Below, one piece after another: positions 1-8,782 of a DNA stretch of 64,000 bases. Numbering within the stretch: the stretch's first letter is position 1; every line of letters starts with the position of its first letter. The notes under the pieces were generated by a model. That model did no database searches and was not told the origin of the DNA. It saw nothing but the letters and a program-made list of their open reading frames with translations. Made by a program: the position numbers and the translations under genes. Source of the DNA: Rahnella aceris (lineage in GTDB: Bacteria > Pseudomonadota > Gammaproteobacteria > Enterobacterales > Enterobacteriaceae); NCBI RefSeq assembly GCF_011684115.1, contig NZ_JAADJV010000008.1, positions 1 through 64,000 on the forward strand, read 5' to 3'.

Positions 1-6
1 AGTCAA
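1..6 (-). promoter_or_regulatory. -35 element of rRNA operon promoter P2 (partial)
   Basis: The minus strand ends in TTGACT exactly at the window edge, about 75 nt downstream of the P1 start. In E. coli rrn operons the P2 promoter has the same -35 element at a similar distance. The -10 element and the leader lie outside the window, so this rests on position and one hexamer only. Confidence 0.5.
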
Positions 7-76
7 GAGATTATTCATTCGAACATTCTTCTTTTTCTCTTCCCGTCCGGGCGACTTGTCAGTCGTTGTTCCCGGT

Positions 77-140
77 CAGTGGAGGCGCATTATAGGGAGT
101 TCTCAGAAGGCCGCAACCCCTAAAATACAAATAATTTACC
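77..140 (-). promoter_or_regulatory. rRNA operon P1 promoter with UP element
   Basis: Read on the minus strand there is an A/T-rich UP-like stretch (117-140), a -35 TTGCGG (111-116), a 16-bp spacer, and a perfect -10 TATAAT (89-94). The discriminator GCGCCTCC and the start region CACTGACC follow, nearly identical to E. coli rrnB P1, which puts the start near position 80. The GC-rich discriminator is the hallmark of stringent (ppGpp/DksA) control of rRNA synthesis. murI lies just upstream on the same strand, as in E. coli murI-rrnB, so a 16S gene should begin to the left of the window. Confidence 0.88.
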
Positions 141-168
141 GACCGCTGAATCTTTCATCAAATGATGT

Positions 169-1050
169 TTAAAGCGGCAATTCCTGGATACTTCTGAAGC
201 CATATGCCTGTAAAACAGGCAGCAAACTTTGCGCCTCTGCAGTCATCGCCATGCAGTAGGCGACACACTCGATTTCCACATCGGCTTTTCTTTCAGGAAT
301 TGGCACATGAGAAGTTTCAATTAACCAATGCGCACGCCTCGCAATCGCAGAACCCGAGTCGATCATACGCGTACCATCAGGCAAAACCTGTGACAGCTCT
401 TGCGAAAGCAACGGGAAATGCGTGCAACCTAAGACCACCGTGTCTGGCGGTTCACGTAAACGCAACCAAGGATGCAGGATTTTCTTCAACGCCGCTAACG
501 AAACCTCTTCACCATGCAGCTTCGCTTCCGCAAGTTCTACCAGTTCCGCCGAACCCAGCATCAGAATCTGACAATCCGTCGCAAAGCGTGCGACCAGATC
601 ATGCGTATAAGGACGCTGAACTGTCGCACGGGTCGCCAGCAATCCGACCACACCATTACGCGTTAATTTAGCTGCAGGTTTGATTGCCGGGACAACCCCG
701 ACAACAGGACAACTGAATTTGGCGCGTAATGCGGGGAGAGAAACGGTGCTCGCAGTGTTGCAGGCGATGACAATAATAGAAAGGGGATGGCGTTTCGCAA
801 CAGCGGTGACAATCTCCACCACGCGCTCAACGATAAACTCTTCGGATTTCTCGCCGTAGGGGAAAGCCACATTATCGAAGGCATATATATAGTGCAGGTC
901 CGGCAACATCTGCCGGACCTCATCATAAACCGACAACCCGCCGACGCCAGAATCGAAAACCAGCACCGTCGGGCGGTCAGGAACTTGTGTTGTATCAGAA
1001 GGTATAGCTTCCAGTAAGGTTGTACTCACGTCCTGGTGTTTCGTAGCCAT
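169..1050 (-). CDS. murI: Glutamate racemase
   Basis: Converts L-glutamate to D-glutamate in the cytoplasm for peptidoglycan stem peptides. The 293-residue product carries both catalytic cysteines in their family contexts: Cys97 in VIACNTAS and Cys209 in [11 protein letters not shown]. The substrate-loop segment [10 protein letters not shown] is near residue 32. I chose the ATG at 1050 (MATKHQ) because it matches the E. coli start; the reading frame is open 45 nt further upstream. The start lies inside the btuB 3' end, giving a 56-bp overlap (995-1050). The E. coli pair overlaps in the same way, which implies translational coupling. An N-terminal extension before the catalytic fold, typical of UDP-MurNAc-Ala-activated Gram-negative racemases, is present. 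Confidence 0.97.
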   Translation of the reverse strand: MATKHQDVSTTLLEAIPSDTTQVPDRPTVLVFDSGVGGLSVYDEVRQMLPDLHYIYAFDNVAFPYGEKSEEFIVERVVEIVTAVAKRHPLSIIVIACNTASTVSLPALRAKFSCPVVGVVPAIKPAAKLTRNGVVGLLATRATVQRPYTHDLVARFATDCQILMLGSAELVELAEAKLHGEEVSLAALKKILHPWLRLREPPDTVVLGCTHFPLLSQELSQVLPDGTRMIDSGSAIARRAHWLIETSHVPIPERKADVEIECVAYCMAMTAEAQSLLPVLQAYGFRSIQELPL

Positions 1051-2872
1051 AAACCGTCTCGTAATCTTTATCAAAGAGGTTGGCAATTCTACCACGAACC
1101 GTCAGATGTGACGTTACCGGATATGACACAGCAAGATCCCAAAGACTCACACCACCCAGGCGTACATTTTCATTGGTGTTGTAATTCTTATCGTATCGTT
1201 CACCCAAATACTGATAATTGAGCGACCAGTCAAAATCAGCCACAGTCCAGTCGAGCTGATATTTCGCCTGTTGTTTAGCACGGCGTAATAAAATCTCGTT
1301 GGTCTCAGCATTGCGGGGATCCAAATATTCCAATGTGACCTGATGCCTCAACGGACCCGTATCGAAAGACCCGGTCCATTCAACACCCTTAATTGTTGCC
1401 TTATCGATATTGTAATAACCGAATTGCTGATTGTCGTAACTGATCATCTGATCGATGTCATTACGATAAGCAGACAAACGCCAGTTCAATGGTCCGGTCA
1501 GGCCTTCCAGCCCACCTTCCCATTCTTTACTTTCTTCAGGCTTAAGATCGGCATTACCGCCAAAACTGCCATATAACTGTCCCAGATTAGGCGCTTTAAA
1601 CGCTGTTCCGTAAGACGCAATCAAACGGTAGCCGTCAATAAACTCCCAGGCAGCACTACTTTGCCAGGTGCCATGCGAACCAAACTGTGAATTATCGTCA
1701 TTACGCACTGCGCCTTCAAAAGTGAAATCGCTCACTTTTTGCTGAGCTGTCGCGTACACACCCGTGTTTCGTTGGGTATAGCCATCGGTAATATAGTTTG
1801 TGCCTGGCTGAGTACTGAGTTTCTGCCAGTCAGCGCCAGCGCTGAGGGTTCCCTGCCCTACCTGGAAAGTGTTTCCCCATTGCAAATTGTATTGATCTGA
1901 ATCGTCCAGCGTTGCAGAAGCGGAATAAGGACCGTATTTCGGGTCATAATTGTAGTCTTTAGTATTACTATAGCTTCCGCTGATTTGCGTCGAATAGATC
2001 CCTTGCTGGAAGCGCAACCCGGTATCGTAAGTCCGGCTGTACAACTGGCGTGTGTCAGGCAGCGCATCACTGTGTGCCGGATCTGCGTAACTGTATGTTC
2101 CGTCATAGGCCGTGCGGTTATCAAAACCGTATGCGCGGGCAAAACCGCTGAACTGGTCGTTGAACTGATGCTCAAGACCTGCCCAGAGCGTCTTACTCAT
2201 GAAGCCATCACGATCGGGTTGACGCGGATCACCGTAATTATCCGGCAGATTCGCCACCACATCGGTACCTTTTGTATAGGTATAGTTCCCAGCTACCGTC
2301 AGAACAGTATTCTCACCGAGTTTCTGCTGCGTTGAGCCGTCATAAGCCTGATAGCCGTTTGAACCGATACCGGCTGTCAATGTCGTGCCTAATTTATCAC
2401 GCGTGGTAATGATGTTAACCACACCCCCAATGGCATCGGAGCCATAAACTGCCGAGCGTGGGCCACGAATAAACTCAATACGCTGAACCAGAGAAATGGG
2501 AATCTGGCTGATATCCACCGCGCCGGAAATACCTGCCTGGTTAAGACGCACACCATCCATCAGCACCAATGTGTGGCTGGCATTCGTTCCGCGAACAAAT
2601 AATGAGGTCTGCTGGCCCATTCCACCGTTCTGGGCAATATCCACGCCCGGTAAACGACGCAAAACATCAGCCACAGATTTTGACTGCCACCGGTCGATAT
2701 CTGCGCGCGTGACGATATCCGTCGGCGCGAGTACTGAGGAAACGGGCTGTGGAAAACGGTTCGCGGTAACAACCAGATCATCACCACTGTTTGTGGAAGT
2801 GCTGTCTTGCGCCCACCCTGAAAAAGCCGTGACAGATAATGCCGTCAGCAGCACATGCTTTTTAATTGTCAT
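995..2872 (-). CDS. btuB: TonB-dependent vitamin B12 outer-membrane receptor
   Basis: Outer-membrane 22-strand barrel that imports cobalamin using TonB energy. The 625-residue protein starts with a Sec signal peptide ([21 protein letters not shown]). The TonB box DDLVVTANR follows, then the plug domain with [16 protein letters not shown] and [20 protein letters not shown], and the barrel ends in the C-terminal aromatic signature [10 protein letters not shown] placed the start at the ATG at 2872, matching the E. coli protein; the frame extends 29 codons upstream, through the riboswitch expression platform, without meaning. The gene is preceded by a cobalamin riboswitch and overlaps murI downstream, so the two are co-transcribed. 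Expression should fall when adenosylcobalamin is plentiful. Confidence 0.97.
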   Translation of the reverse strand: MTIKKHVLLTALSVTAFSGWAQDSTSTNSGDDLVVTANRFPQPVSSVLAPTDIVTRADIDRWQSKSVADVLRRLPGVDIAQNGGMGQQTSLFVRGTNASHTLVLMDGVRLNQAGISGAVDISQIPISLVQRIEFIRGPRSAVYGSDAIGGVVNIITTRDKLGTTLTAGIGSNGYQAYDGSTQQKLGENTVLTVAGNYTYTKGTDVVANLPDNYGDPRQPDRDGFMSKTLWAGLEHQFNDQFSGFARAYGFDNRTAYDGTYSYADPAHSDALPDTRQLYSRTYDTGLRFQQGIYSTQISGSYSNTKDYNYDPKYGPYSASATLDDSDQYNLQWGNTFQVGQGTLSAGADWQKLSTQPGTNYITDGYTQRNTGVYATAQQKVSDFTFEGAVRNDDNSQFGSHGTWQSSAAWEFIDGYRLIASYGTAFKAPNLGQLYGSFGGNADLKPEESKEWEGGLEGLTGPLNWRLSAYRNDIDQMISYDNQQFGYYNIDKATIKGVEWTGSFDTGPLRHQVTLEYLDPRNAETNEILLRRAKQQAKYQLDWTVADFDWSLNYQYLGERYDKNYNTNENVRLGGVSLWDLAVSYPVTSHLTVRGRIANLFDKDYETVYGYETPGREYNLTGSYTF

Positions 2873-2879
2873 GAATCGA

Positions 2880-2904
2880 GCATCCAAACTTAATTGGCGG
2901 ATGC
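2880..2904 (-). promoter_or_regulatory. RBS-sequestering hairpin of the btuB leader
   Basis: On the minus strand GCATCC (2899-2904) can pair with GGATGC (2880-2885) around a 13-nt loop. The 3' arm is the purine-rich sequence 7 nt before the btuB ATG and so serves as the ribosome-binding site. E. coli btuB has a matching GCATCC...GGATGC hairpin in the same place. This is the likely expression platform through which the riboswitch controls translation. Confidence 0.7.
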
Positions 2905-2954
2905 CGCAGAGGATCACCGACGGTATTTCGCGACGACGATGATTAATGCGACGT

Positions 2955-3205
2955 AACATCGGCAGGTCTTCGGACTTAGGATTTGCAGGCTAATTAATTA
3001 CGTCGTAATTAATTAAAAAATACCCGCACCGGGCGATGACTTCCCATCTCCTCTTCTCTCTTGTCTTTATATAAAGAGGGAAAGAGAAAGAAGAAACAGT
3101 GTCTGCATAATAAAGAATGCTATCGCCGTGATTTCCCCATACCGCTGCGCGCCAGTTCCGGATTCACACCGGATTCCCTTTTAACTCAGTCAATGAGGCC
3201 GAAGC
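2955..3205 (-). promoter_or_regulatory. Cobalamin (adenosylcobalamin) riboswitch of btuB
   Basis: Read on the minus strand this leader holds the conserved aptamer blocks in order: GGGAATCCGGTGTGAATCC (about 3160-3178), GCGCGCAGCGGTA (3140-3152), GGGAAGTCATC (3035-3045), and the B12 box AAGTCCGAAGACCTGCC (2961-2977). All have counterparts in the E. coli btuB leader. The peripheral arm between the last two blocks contains a perfect A/T palindrome (2991-3015: TAATTAATTACG, one base, then its complement), which is not in E. coli. The aptamer senses adenosylcobalamin and shuts off btuB. The outer ends are approximate. Confidence 0.93.
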
Positions 3206-3285
3206 GCAATCCTACGATCAACCCATTTGGAAATCCAGACATCCGTAACGTCAGGTATGTTTTACCGGAAGAAATGCAACAAAGG

Positions 3286-3320
3286 TGGACATAGGAGTGA
3301 CTTTCCCTACAATCCCCCGC
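3286..3320 (+). promoter_or_regulatory. Probable trmA promoter with GC-rich discriminator
   Basis: TGGACA (3286-3291) and TACAAT (3308-3313) are separated by 16 bp and followed by CCCCCGC. The promoter resembles rRNA promoters in having a strong -10 followed directly by a GC-rich discriminator. E. coli trmA is known to be growth-rate and stringently regulated together with stable RNA, which this fits. The start site is predicted, not shown. Confidence 0.6.
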
Positions 3321-3359
3321 AAAGTTTGTTCATTTACTTCCTGTTAGACGAGATAACCG

Positions 3360-4460
3360 ATGACGCCTGAAAACCTGCCCATTGAACACTATGACGACCA
3401 GCTGGCGGAAAAGACCGCACGTCTCACGGCGATGATGTCGCCTTATAATGCGCCGCAGCCTGACGTTTTCCGTTCTCCTGTCAGCCATTATCGTATGCGC
3501 GCCGAATTCCGTGTCTGGCACGATGAAGGCGACCTGTACTACATCATGTTTGATCAGCAGACCAAAGCCCGTGTGCGTGTGGACCAGTTCCCGACCGCCA
3601 GCGAACTGATTAACCGCCTGATGCCTAAGCTTATTGCGGCCATCAAACAAGATCCGGCATTGCGCCGCAAGATCTTCCAGGTCGACTATCTGTCGACCCG
3701 CAGTGGCAAAATCATTGCCTCGCTGCTTTACCATCGTAAGCTTGATGACGAATGGCAGCAGGCTGCTACCGCCTTGCGCGACCAGTTGCGCGCTGACGGG
3801 TTTGACATCCAGCTGATTGGCCGTGCAGCCAAAACTAAAATCATGCTCGATCAGGATTATGTCGACGAAGTCCTTCCGGTGGCGGGCCGCGATATGATTT
3901 ACCGTCAGGTGGAAAACAGTTTCACCCAGCCAAACGCTGAGATGAACATTCAGATGCTGGAATGGGCGCTGAAGGCCACGGAAAACTCGACCGGCGATTT
4001 GCTGGAACTTTACTGTGGTAACGGCAACTTCTCGCTGGCTCTGGCACGCAACTTTCGCCGCGTTCTGGCGACAGAAATCGCCAAACCTTCCGTCGCAGCC
4101 GCGCAATTCAACATTGCGGCGAACCATATTGATAACGTGCAGATTATCCGCATGGCGGCCGAAGATTTCACACAGGCGCTGAATGGCGTACGCGAATTCC
4201 GCCGTTTGCAGGATATTGATTTAAGCGGGTATGAATGCAACACCATTTTTGTCGACCCGCCGCGCAGCGGACTGGATGACGAAACAGTGAAGATGGTGGC
4301 AGGCTACGACCGTATTCTTTATATCTCCTGCAATCCGGAAACACTGTGCGCGAATCTGGAAACACTGAGCAAGACGCACCGCGTGACACGTCTGGCGTTG
4401 TTTGATCAGTTCCCGTATACGCACCATATGGAATCTGGCGTGCTGCTGGAAAAAATCTGA
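3360..4460 (+). CDS. trmA: tRNA (uracil-54 C5)-methyltransferase
   Basis: Makes 5-methyluridine at position 54 of the T-loop of tRNAs, with SAM as donor; the enzyme also acts on tmRNA. The 366-residue protein equals the E. coli length. It shows the SAM-binding segment [15 protein letters not shown] (about residue 215), [10 protein letters not shown] (about 297), the catalytic cysteine in [11 protein letters not shown] (about 324), and the general-base glutamate in the C-terminal HHMESGVLL. The ATG at 3360 gives the E. coli-like N-terminus MTPENLP. It is divergent from btuB, transcribed from a predicted stringent-type promoter, and ends at a bidirectional terminator shared with rhiN. Confidence 0.97.
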   Translation: MTPENLPIEHYDDQLAEKTARLTAMMSPYNAPQPDVFRSPVSHYRMRAEFRVWHDEGDLYYIMFDQQTKARVRVDQFPTASELINRLMPKLIAAIKQDPALRRKIFQVDYLSTRSGKIIASLLYHRKLDDEWQQAATALRDQLRADGFDIQLIGRAAKTKIMLDQDYVDEVLPVAGRDMIYRQVENSFTQPNAEMNIQMLEWALKATENSTGDLLELYCGNGNFSLALARNFRRVLATEIAKPSVAAAQFNIAANHIDNVQIIRMAAEDFTQALNGVREFRRLQDIDLSGYECNTIFVDPPRSGLDDETVKMVAGYDRILYISCNPETLCANLETLSKTHRVTRLALFDQFPYTHHMESGVLLEKI

Positions 4461-4476
4461 CAGCGGATGAAAAAAC

Positions 4477-4507
4477 AAAAACGGGCACCTTTTGAGTGCC
4501 CGTTTTT
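4477..4507. terminator. Bidirectional intrinsic terminator between trmA and rhiN
   Basis: AAAAACGGGCAC and GTGCCCGTTTTT form a stem around a 7-nt loop, with A and T tracts on opposite sides. It therefore ends transcripts from both convergent genes. Confidence 0.9.
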
Positions 4508-4530
4508 ACTTCAGTCCGTTATCCGCAATA

Positions 4531-5670
4531 CTACAGATAAACCCGCAGATATTCTGACAGACACAGGATCGCCATTGCCTGTCCGTAAGGCATTGAGGTC
4601 AGCGCGATTTCACGATAGAAATCGAGATCATTCCCCATCGCCGTTCCGAATGATGTTTGCGTCAGCTCCCCTGCCGGGTTGATGTGTTTGATCACCCCCT
4701 GAATGGCTTTCTCCGCCACCGGCGCATAAGACGCATCGATATAACGTTTACGCACGGCTTTCAGAATGCCATAGGCGAAACCGGCGGTCGCTGAGCTCTC
4801 AAGATAAGATTGCGGGTCATCAAGCAGCGTATGCCATAAACCGCTGTCATCCTGACATTTCGCCAGCGCACTGACCTGACTTTCCAGCACCTGCAATAAA
4901 TAGCGACGGGTGGCGTTATTTTCCGGTAAATCCACCAGTTCGAGGAATTCCGGGATCGCGATGGTCAGCCAGCTGTTGCCACGCGCCCAGCGGGCCTGCG
5001 CAAAGTTATGATGTCCGTCGAACGTCCAGCCGTGGAACCACAGACCGGTCTCGCGATCCATCAGATACTGCACGTGCATCAGGAACTGATACGTCGCTTC
5101 TTCGACAAACTCCGGACGGTCCAGCAATTTGCCGATTTTCGCCAGCGGCAGCACGCTCATCATCAGTGTGTCGTCCCACATTTGCTGATGATTTTCGTTG
5201 TTATAAACGATGTGCTGCATCGCACCTTTATCAGTGCGCGGCATTTCATACATTACCCATTCCGCCCAGCGCTCCAGATAAGGGCGCCATGCCGCATTGC
5301 CGGTTTCCTCATAACGATAAGCCAGCGTCAGGAACGGGCTCATGGTATTGACGTTTTTGGTCGGCGTGCCTTCCGCCAGACGCGCGGTAAACCAGTCGTC
5401 GATCACCGCACGCATTTTTTCGTCACCAGTCTGCTGATAATACTGATAAATCCCGTAAAGTCCGATACCGTGCGTCCACTCCCAGCCTGCCCAGCCTTTG
5501 GTATCAATCACGCGGCCATCGTCCAACCGCAGCAGGAATTCACCGGTTTTATCTTCGATATTCACCAGATTGTTGGTCACGTTGTGGATCAGCGATTTCA
5601 GTTCCCCGCGAGAAATGAAATGTTCCGGCTGTCGCAGCAAGGCACTGTGTTTAACTTCAAAAACTTTCAT
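4531..5670 (-). CDS. rhiN: Unsaturated rhamnogalacturonyl hydrolase (GH105, RhiN-like)
   Basis: Predicted to cleave the terminal unsaturated galacturonyl residue from rhamnogalacturonan oligomers produced by a lyase. The 379-residue protein shows the alpha/alpha-barrel signature of family GH105: GWAGWEWTHGIGLYGIYQYY near the N-terminus, the acidic WDDTLMM motif that should carry the catalytic Asp, GLWFHGWTFDG, and ARWARGNSWLTIAIPEFLEL. No signal peptide is visible, so it is cytoplasmic. The ATG at 5670 has AGGAGA seven bases upstream; the in-frame ATG at 5691 lacks one. It lies 24 bp after rhiT on the same strand, the same pairing as the Dickeya rhiTN operon. The exact substrate (RG-I disaccharide versus other unsaturated uronides) is inferred from that pairing. 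Confidence 0.85.
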   Translation of the reverse strand: MKVFEVKHSALLRQPEHFISRGELKSLIHNVTNNLVNIEDKTGEFLLRLDDGRVIDTKGWAGWEWTHGIGLYGIYQYYQQTGDEKMRAVIDDWFTARLAEGTPTKNVNTMSPFLTLAYRYEETGNAAWRPYLERWAEWVMYEMPRTDKGAMQHIVYNNENHQQMWDDTLMMSVLPLAKIGKLLDRPEFVEEATYQFLMHVQYLMDRETGLWFHGWTFDGHHNFAQARWARGNSWLTIAIPEFLELVDLPENNATRRYLLQVLESQVSALAKCQDDSGLWHTLLDDPQSYLESSATAGFAYGILKAVRKRYIDASYAPVAEKAIQGVIKHINPAGELTQTSFGTAMGNDLDFYREIALTSMPYGQAMAILCLSEYLRVYL

Positions 5671-5694
5671 GGCGTTCTCCTGTGAATTCAAAAT

Positions 5695-7281
5695 TTATAA
5701 ACGTCCCTGGACCGGCATTTCAGCGGTATTTTCACGGGTCAGCTTTTCGGGAGGCGGGTTATTGCGATGCAGATAACCGATGTTGTTATTGCCCCACAGA
5801 GATTCGTATTTCATTCCTGTCAGCATTTCGACCGTAGCCCGGTCTTCCGGCGTAATTTGCTCCGGTACGATACGGTTAGCATCACGCATTTTCTGCGTTT
5901 CGCGGGTCAGCACACCGTGCGTTTTCTGATTAAGACGGAAGAACAGGGAGATGGTGAAACCGATACTGAGCATCAGCAATGACCCGATCACCAGTACACC
6001 AAGAATGGTATGACCGACTGCCGGAACCTGCTGACTTTGCCCGGAAACGAACCCGGCAAGTTGCAAGATAATCCCTACCAGCATCACCGCACCGGCCTGT
6101 GATGCTTTGCGGGTCAGCGTCATCACGCCGGCGAAAATCCCTTCGCGGCGCTGACCGGTAATGGTTTCATCAACGTCAGCGATATAGGTGTAGATATTCC
6201 ACGGCACGTAGTTGATCCCGCCACGGCCAAGACCGGCCAGCGCGGAAATCAGCAGCAGTAATGACATCGAATCATTCATACCGGTGTAATACAGCACGCC
6301 GTACGAGATAGCGGCCAGCCCGAACAGGGAAACAGCCAGACGATAAGATGGTGCAGGACCAAAGCGGATACACAGCGGGATCATGCCAATTACCGCCACG
6401 AATTGCAGGATGGCCATCATGCCCATCAGGTTGGAGGCAATTGCAGCACTTTGCATCAGCACGAACACGACGTAATAGGTGAAGACGGCATTAAACACGT
6501 CCTGCGCGATATACCCGCCAAGGTATAACCCCAGATGTTGACGGAAAATCTTGATGCGCAGCGTCGAGGATAATTCCACTTTCAGACGTTTCAGGCTTTG
6601 CGCCAGCGTCAGTTGCTGACGTTCGCGCTCAATTTTCTTCGTGGCTTCAGATTTGAGCTCTTCCGGTCTTTCCCAGGTAAAGAAATACACCAGTGTCAGA
6701 ACGAATGCGCAAATTACCGCAAAGACCAGGCTCGAATAGAAGAAGGAAATGGCATTATCTTTGCCGAAATGCTGCAACAGAATCCCCGGCAGGAAGGCCG
6801 CCAGAATCGCTGACAACTGTGCCAGAGCGATACGGGCGCCGGAAAATTTAGTTTTCTGTTTGAAATCATCGGTCATTTCCGGCACCAGTGTTTCATACGG
6901 CACCAGAATCATGGTGTAGACGATATCGAACAGCAGATAGGTCAGCAGATAATAGACATATCCCATGTCTCCCACCCACATGAAGCTGTAGCTGAACACA
7001 CAAGGAATACCGAGCAGGATGAAGAACTTGCGGCGGCCAAAACGCTTGCCGAGCCAGGTGTTGCCGAAATTATCAGTGAGATACCCCATCAGCGGGCTCA
7101 GCACCGCATCGGCTACGCGCGCGGTGGCAAAAATAAAGGTCGCTTCAATGGGCGAAAGACCGCAAAACGTGGTGTAAAAATAGAGTAGCCACGCCGCAGT
7201 CAGAGCTGTCGTTCCCGCCCCGAGAAAATCGCCTGACCCGTAAGCGATGTAATTAAAGAATCCGATTTTACGTGTTTTCAT
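5695..7281 (-). CDS. rhiT: Rhamnogalacturonide/oligogalacturonide cation symporter (GPH family)
   Basis: A 528-residue inner-membrane protein of the glycoside-pentoside-hexuronide:cation symporter branch of the major facilitators. About twelve hydrophobic segments are visible. The family signatures include RVADAVLSPLMGYLTDN followed by the basic loop GKRFGRRKFF, and GRGGINYVPWNIYTYIADVDE in the second half. A hydrophilic C-terminal tail of about 70 residues follows the last helix. The protein probably imports rhamnogalacturonan oligomers for the hydrolase encoded 24 bp downstream. It is the first gene of the pair and is preceded by about 270 bp with a candidate operator. The name follows the Dickeya rhiTN arrangement; a TogT-like oligogalacturonide role is the main alternative. 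Confidence 0.8.
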   Translation of the reverse strand: MKTRKIGFFNYIAYGSGDFLGAGTTALTAAWLLYFYTTFCGLSPIEATFIFATARVADAVLSPLMGYLTDNFGNTWLGKRFGRRKFFILLGIPCVFSYSFMWVGDMGYVYYLLTYLLFDIVYTMILVPYETLVPEMTDDFKQKTKFSGARIALAQLSAILAAFLPGILLQHFGKDNAISFFYSSLVFAVICAFVLTLVYFFTWERPEELKSEATKKIERERQQLTLAQSLKRLKVELSSTLRIKIFRQHLGLYLGGYIAQDVFNAVFTYYVVFVLMQSAAIASNLMGMMAILQFVAVIGMIPLCIRFGPAPSYRLAVSLFGLAAISYGVLYYTGMNDSMSLLLLISALAGLGRGGINYVPWNIYTYIADVDETITGQRREGIFAGVMTLTRKASQAGAVMLVGIILQLAGFVSGQSQQVPAVGHTILGVLVIGSLLMLSIGFTISLFFRLNQKTHGVLTRETQKMRDANRIVPEQITPEDRATVEMLTGMKYESLWGNNNIGYLHRNNPPPEKLTRENTAEMPVQGRL

Positions 7282-7393
7282 TGCCGTGTTGCCTCTGTTA
7301 AATCACCTATAGGCGTAGGCTGAATGCGAACGAAAATACTTCGTCCGGCCATGATTCAAATTAACGAGGAGCAGGAATGAAAACCTTTTGGTT

Positions 7394-7422
7394 TTTGCCA
7401 CTCAAACGGACTTTATGGCAAA
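7394..7422. promoter_or_regulatory. Inverted repeat upstream of rhiT, candidate operator
   Basis: TTTGCCA (7394-7400) and TGGCAAA (7416-7422) form a perfect 7-bp inverted repeat with a 15-bp gap, 113-141 bp before the rhiT start. Half-sites spaced this way fit an AraC-type dimer; Dickeya rhiTN is controlled by RhaS. No site-level match to a RhaS consensus is claimed. The rest of 7282-7508 is A/T-rich and shows no gene. Confidence 0.35.
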
Positions 7423-7508
7423 GAAATGAAGAAGTGGGCGATCAATCTCTAAATATTGAACATAGGTTTGATATTAATGAAATGACAGTTCATTAAATGG
7501 ACTGGATA

Positions 7509-7535
7509 TAAAAAAAGGCAATCCGCAGATTGCCT
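7509..7535 (-). terminator. Intrinsic terminator of fabR-yijD
   Basis: On the minus strand AGGCAATC pairs with GATTGCCT around a 4-nt loop and runs into a T tract. It lies 20 bp after the yijD stop. Confidence 0.88.
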
Positions 7536-7555
7536 CGTTGGCTTATGAGGAAGGA

Positions 7556-7915
7556 CTACTGAGCGGAAGACTTACGTTTTTTCAGCTTCAGACCTATCCA
7601 GAAGATCAGTGCCACACAAATCAGCGACGGCAGGAAGTTTGAGCCCAGTTCAGGGTATTCTGCGCGCACGATGGTGCTGTACAGTAACAGACCCAGCAGG
7701 AAGCAGGCTGCGGCCAGAACCGGTAACCCTTTCGGCATTTCACCGCGGTGGTAACGAACGTGCAGGCAATACACCGCTAACACCAGAGAAATGATCGGGA
7801 AGATCGAAAACGTTACGACAGAACTGAATAACGCATCGAAAGTGCCATTAATTGACAGCCCGGCAATCAAAGCCAAAACCAGAGTGCCATTATCCTGGTT
7901 CGGTTGTTCGGTCAT
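7556..7915 (-). CDS. yijD: Inner-membrane protein YijD
   Basis: A 119-residue protein, the same length as E. coli YijD (DUF1422 family). Four hydrophobic helices are visible: [41 protein letters not shown], and [16 protein letters not shown]. The strongly conserved [12 protein letters not shown] and [16 protein letters not shown] segments support the assignment. Function is unknown. Its start lies within the last 26 bp of fabR (7890-7915), so it is translated as the second gene of a fabR-yijD operon. That conserved coupling hints at a link to membrane lipid status, but nothing in the sequence shows an activity. Confidence 0.93.
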   Translation of the reverse strand: MTEQPNQDNGTLVLALIAGLSINGTFDALFSSVVTFSIFPIISLVLAVYCLHVRYHRGEMPKGLPVLAAACFLLGLLLYSTIVRAEYPELGSNFLPSLICVALIFWIGLKLKKRKSSAQ

Positions 7916-8570
7916 CTTCTTTACCTCGGGTCATATTAGTGAGGGGGGTCACAGCCGTCCGTTCCTGCTGACGGCGATACCAGTAATATGCGCCTTTGGA
8001 AATCATCCGCAGCTGCAACACCAGGCGTTCCTCCAGCTGGCGGCGCTGTGCAATATCCACATCCAGCGCTTCCGCCCCGGCGTTGAAAACGATGATCACC
8101 ATGGCTTCAGCCTGCGCTTCAGTAAAACTGCGCGGCATATGGTTTTCGAGTTGCAGATAGTCGGCAAGTTCCGCAATAAAATGCTGAATTTCACGGGCGA
8201 CGGCGGCACGAAACGCCGATGACGTACCGGAGCGTTCACGTAACAACAGGCGGAATGCGTTGGGATTGTTACCGATGAATTCCATAAACGTGGAGACGGA
8301 TGTGCGGATCACGCTGCCCCCTTTCGCAATGCGCTGGCGTGCCTGGCGCATCAGCTGACGCAGCATCAGACCACTTTCATCAACCATTGTCAGACCCAGT
8401 TCATCCACATCGCGAAAGTGCCGGTAAAAGGAGGTTGGCGCAATGCCTGCCTCGCGGGAAACCTCACGCAGACTCAGACTGGCAAAGCTACGCTCGGCAC
8501 TAAGCTGGCTAAAAGCCGCCTCAATCAGTGAGCGGCGCGTGCGCTCTTTTTGTTGTGCTCTTACGCCCAT
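7890..8570 (-). CDS. fabR: TetR-family repressor of unsaturated fatty acid synthesis
   Basis: Represses fabB and fabA in response to the unsaturated/saturated acyl-thioester balance, adjusting membrane fluidity. The 226-residue product has the N-terminal TetR helix-turn-helix ([20 protein letters not shown], about residues 36-55), followed by the long, very conserved ligand-binding helices seen in E. coli FabR. I chose the ATG at 8570 (MGVRAQQK) because GAAGG sits just upstream; the in-frame ATG at 8579 has no RBS. The C-terminal tail differs from E. coli and overlaps yijD by 26 bp. It is divergent from sthA across 212 bp. Confidence 0.95.
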   Translation of the reverse strand: MGVRAQQKERTRRSLIEAAFSQLSAERSFASLSLREVSREAGIAPTSFYRHFRDVDELGLTMVDESGLMLRQLMRQARQRIAKGGSVIRTSVSTFMEFIGNNPNAFRLLLRERSGTSSAFRAAVAREIQHFIAELADYLQLENHMPRSFTEAQAEAMVIIVFNAGAEALDVDIAQRRQLEERLVLQLRMISKGAYYWYRRQQERTAVTPLTNMTRGKEDDRTTEPG

Positions 8571-8782
8571 AACCTTCATCCGGATAGTATTCTTCTTTTT
8601 GATTATTCGCCCGATATCGCTTCACTATACCAAAAATTTTAACGGCCGGAGCCAAAGATACAACAGCATAAAGTGGGTCAGAATGTTGCTGCATTACCAT
8701 TAAATGACAACTGCATGTGGGGTAAATAGGTGTAATATGTTACTTTCTCGTTGTGATTTTGTATAAAAATAGGTTTCGAACC

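Noticed and set aside
3330..4127. Long open frame antisense to trmA
   Set aside because: It lies wholly opposite a gene with full family motifs, has no RBS or recognisable domain, and its length follows from the codon bias of trmA.
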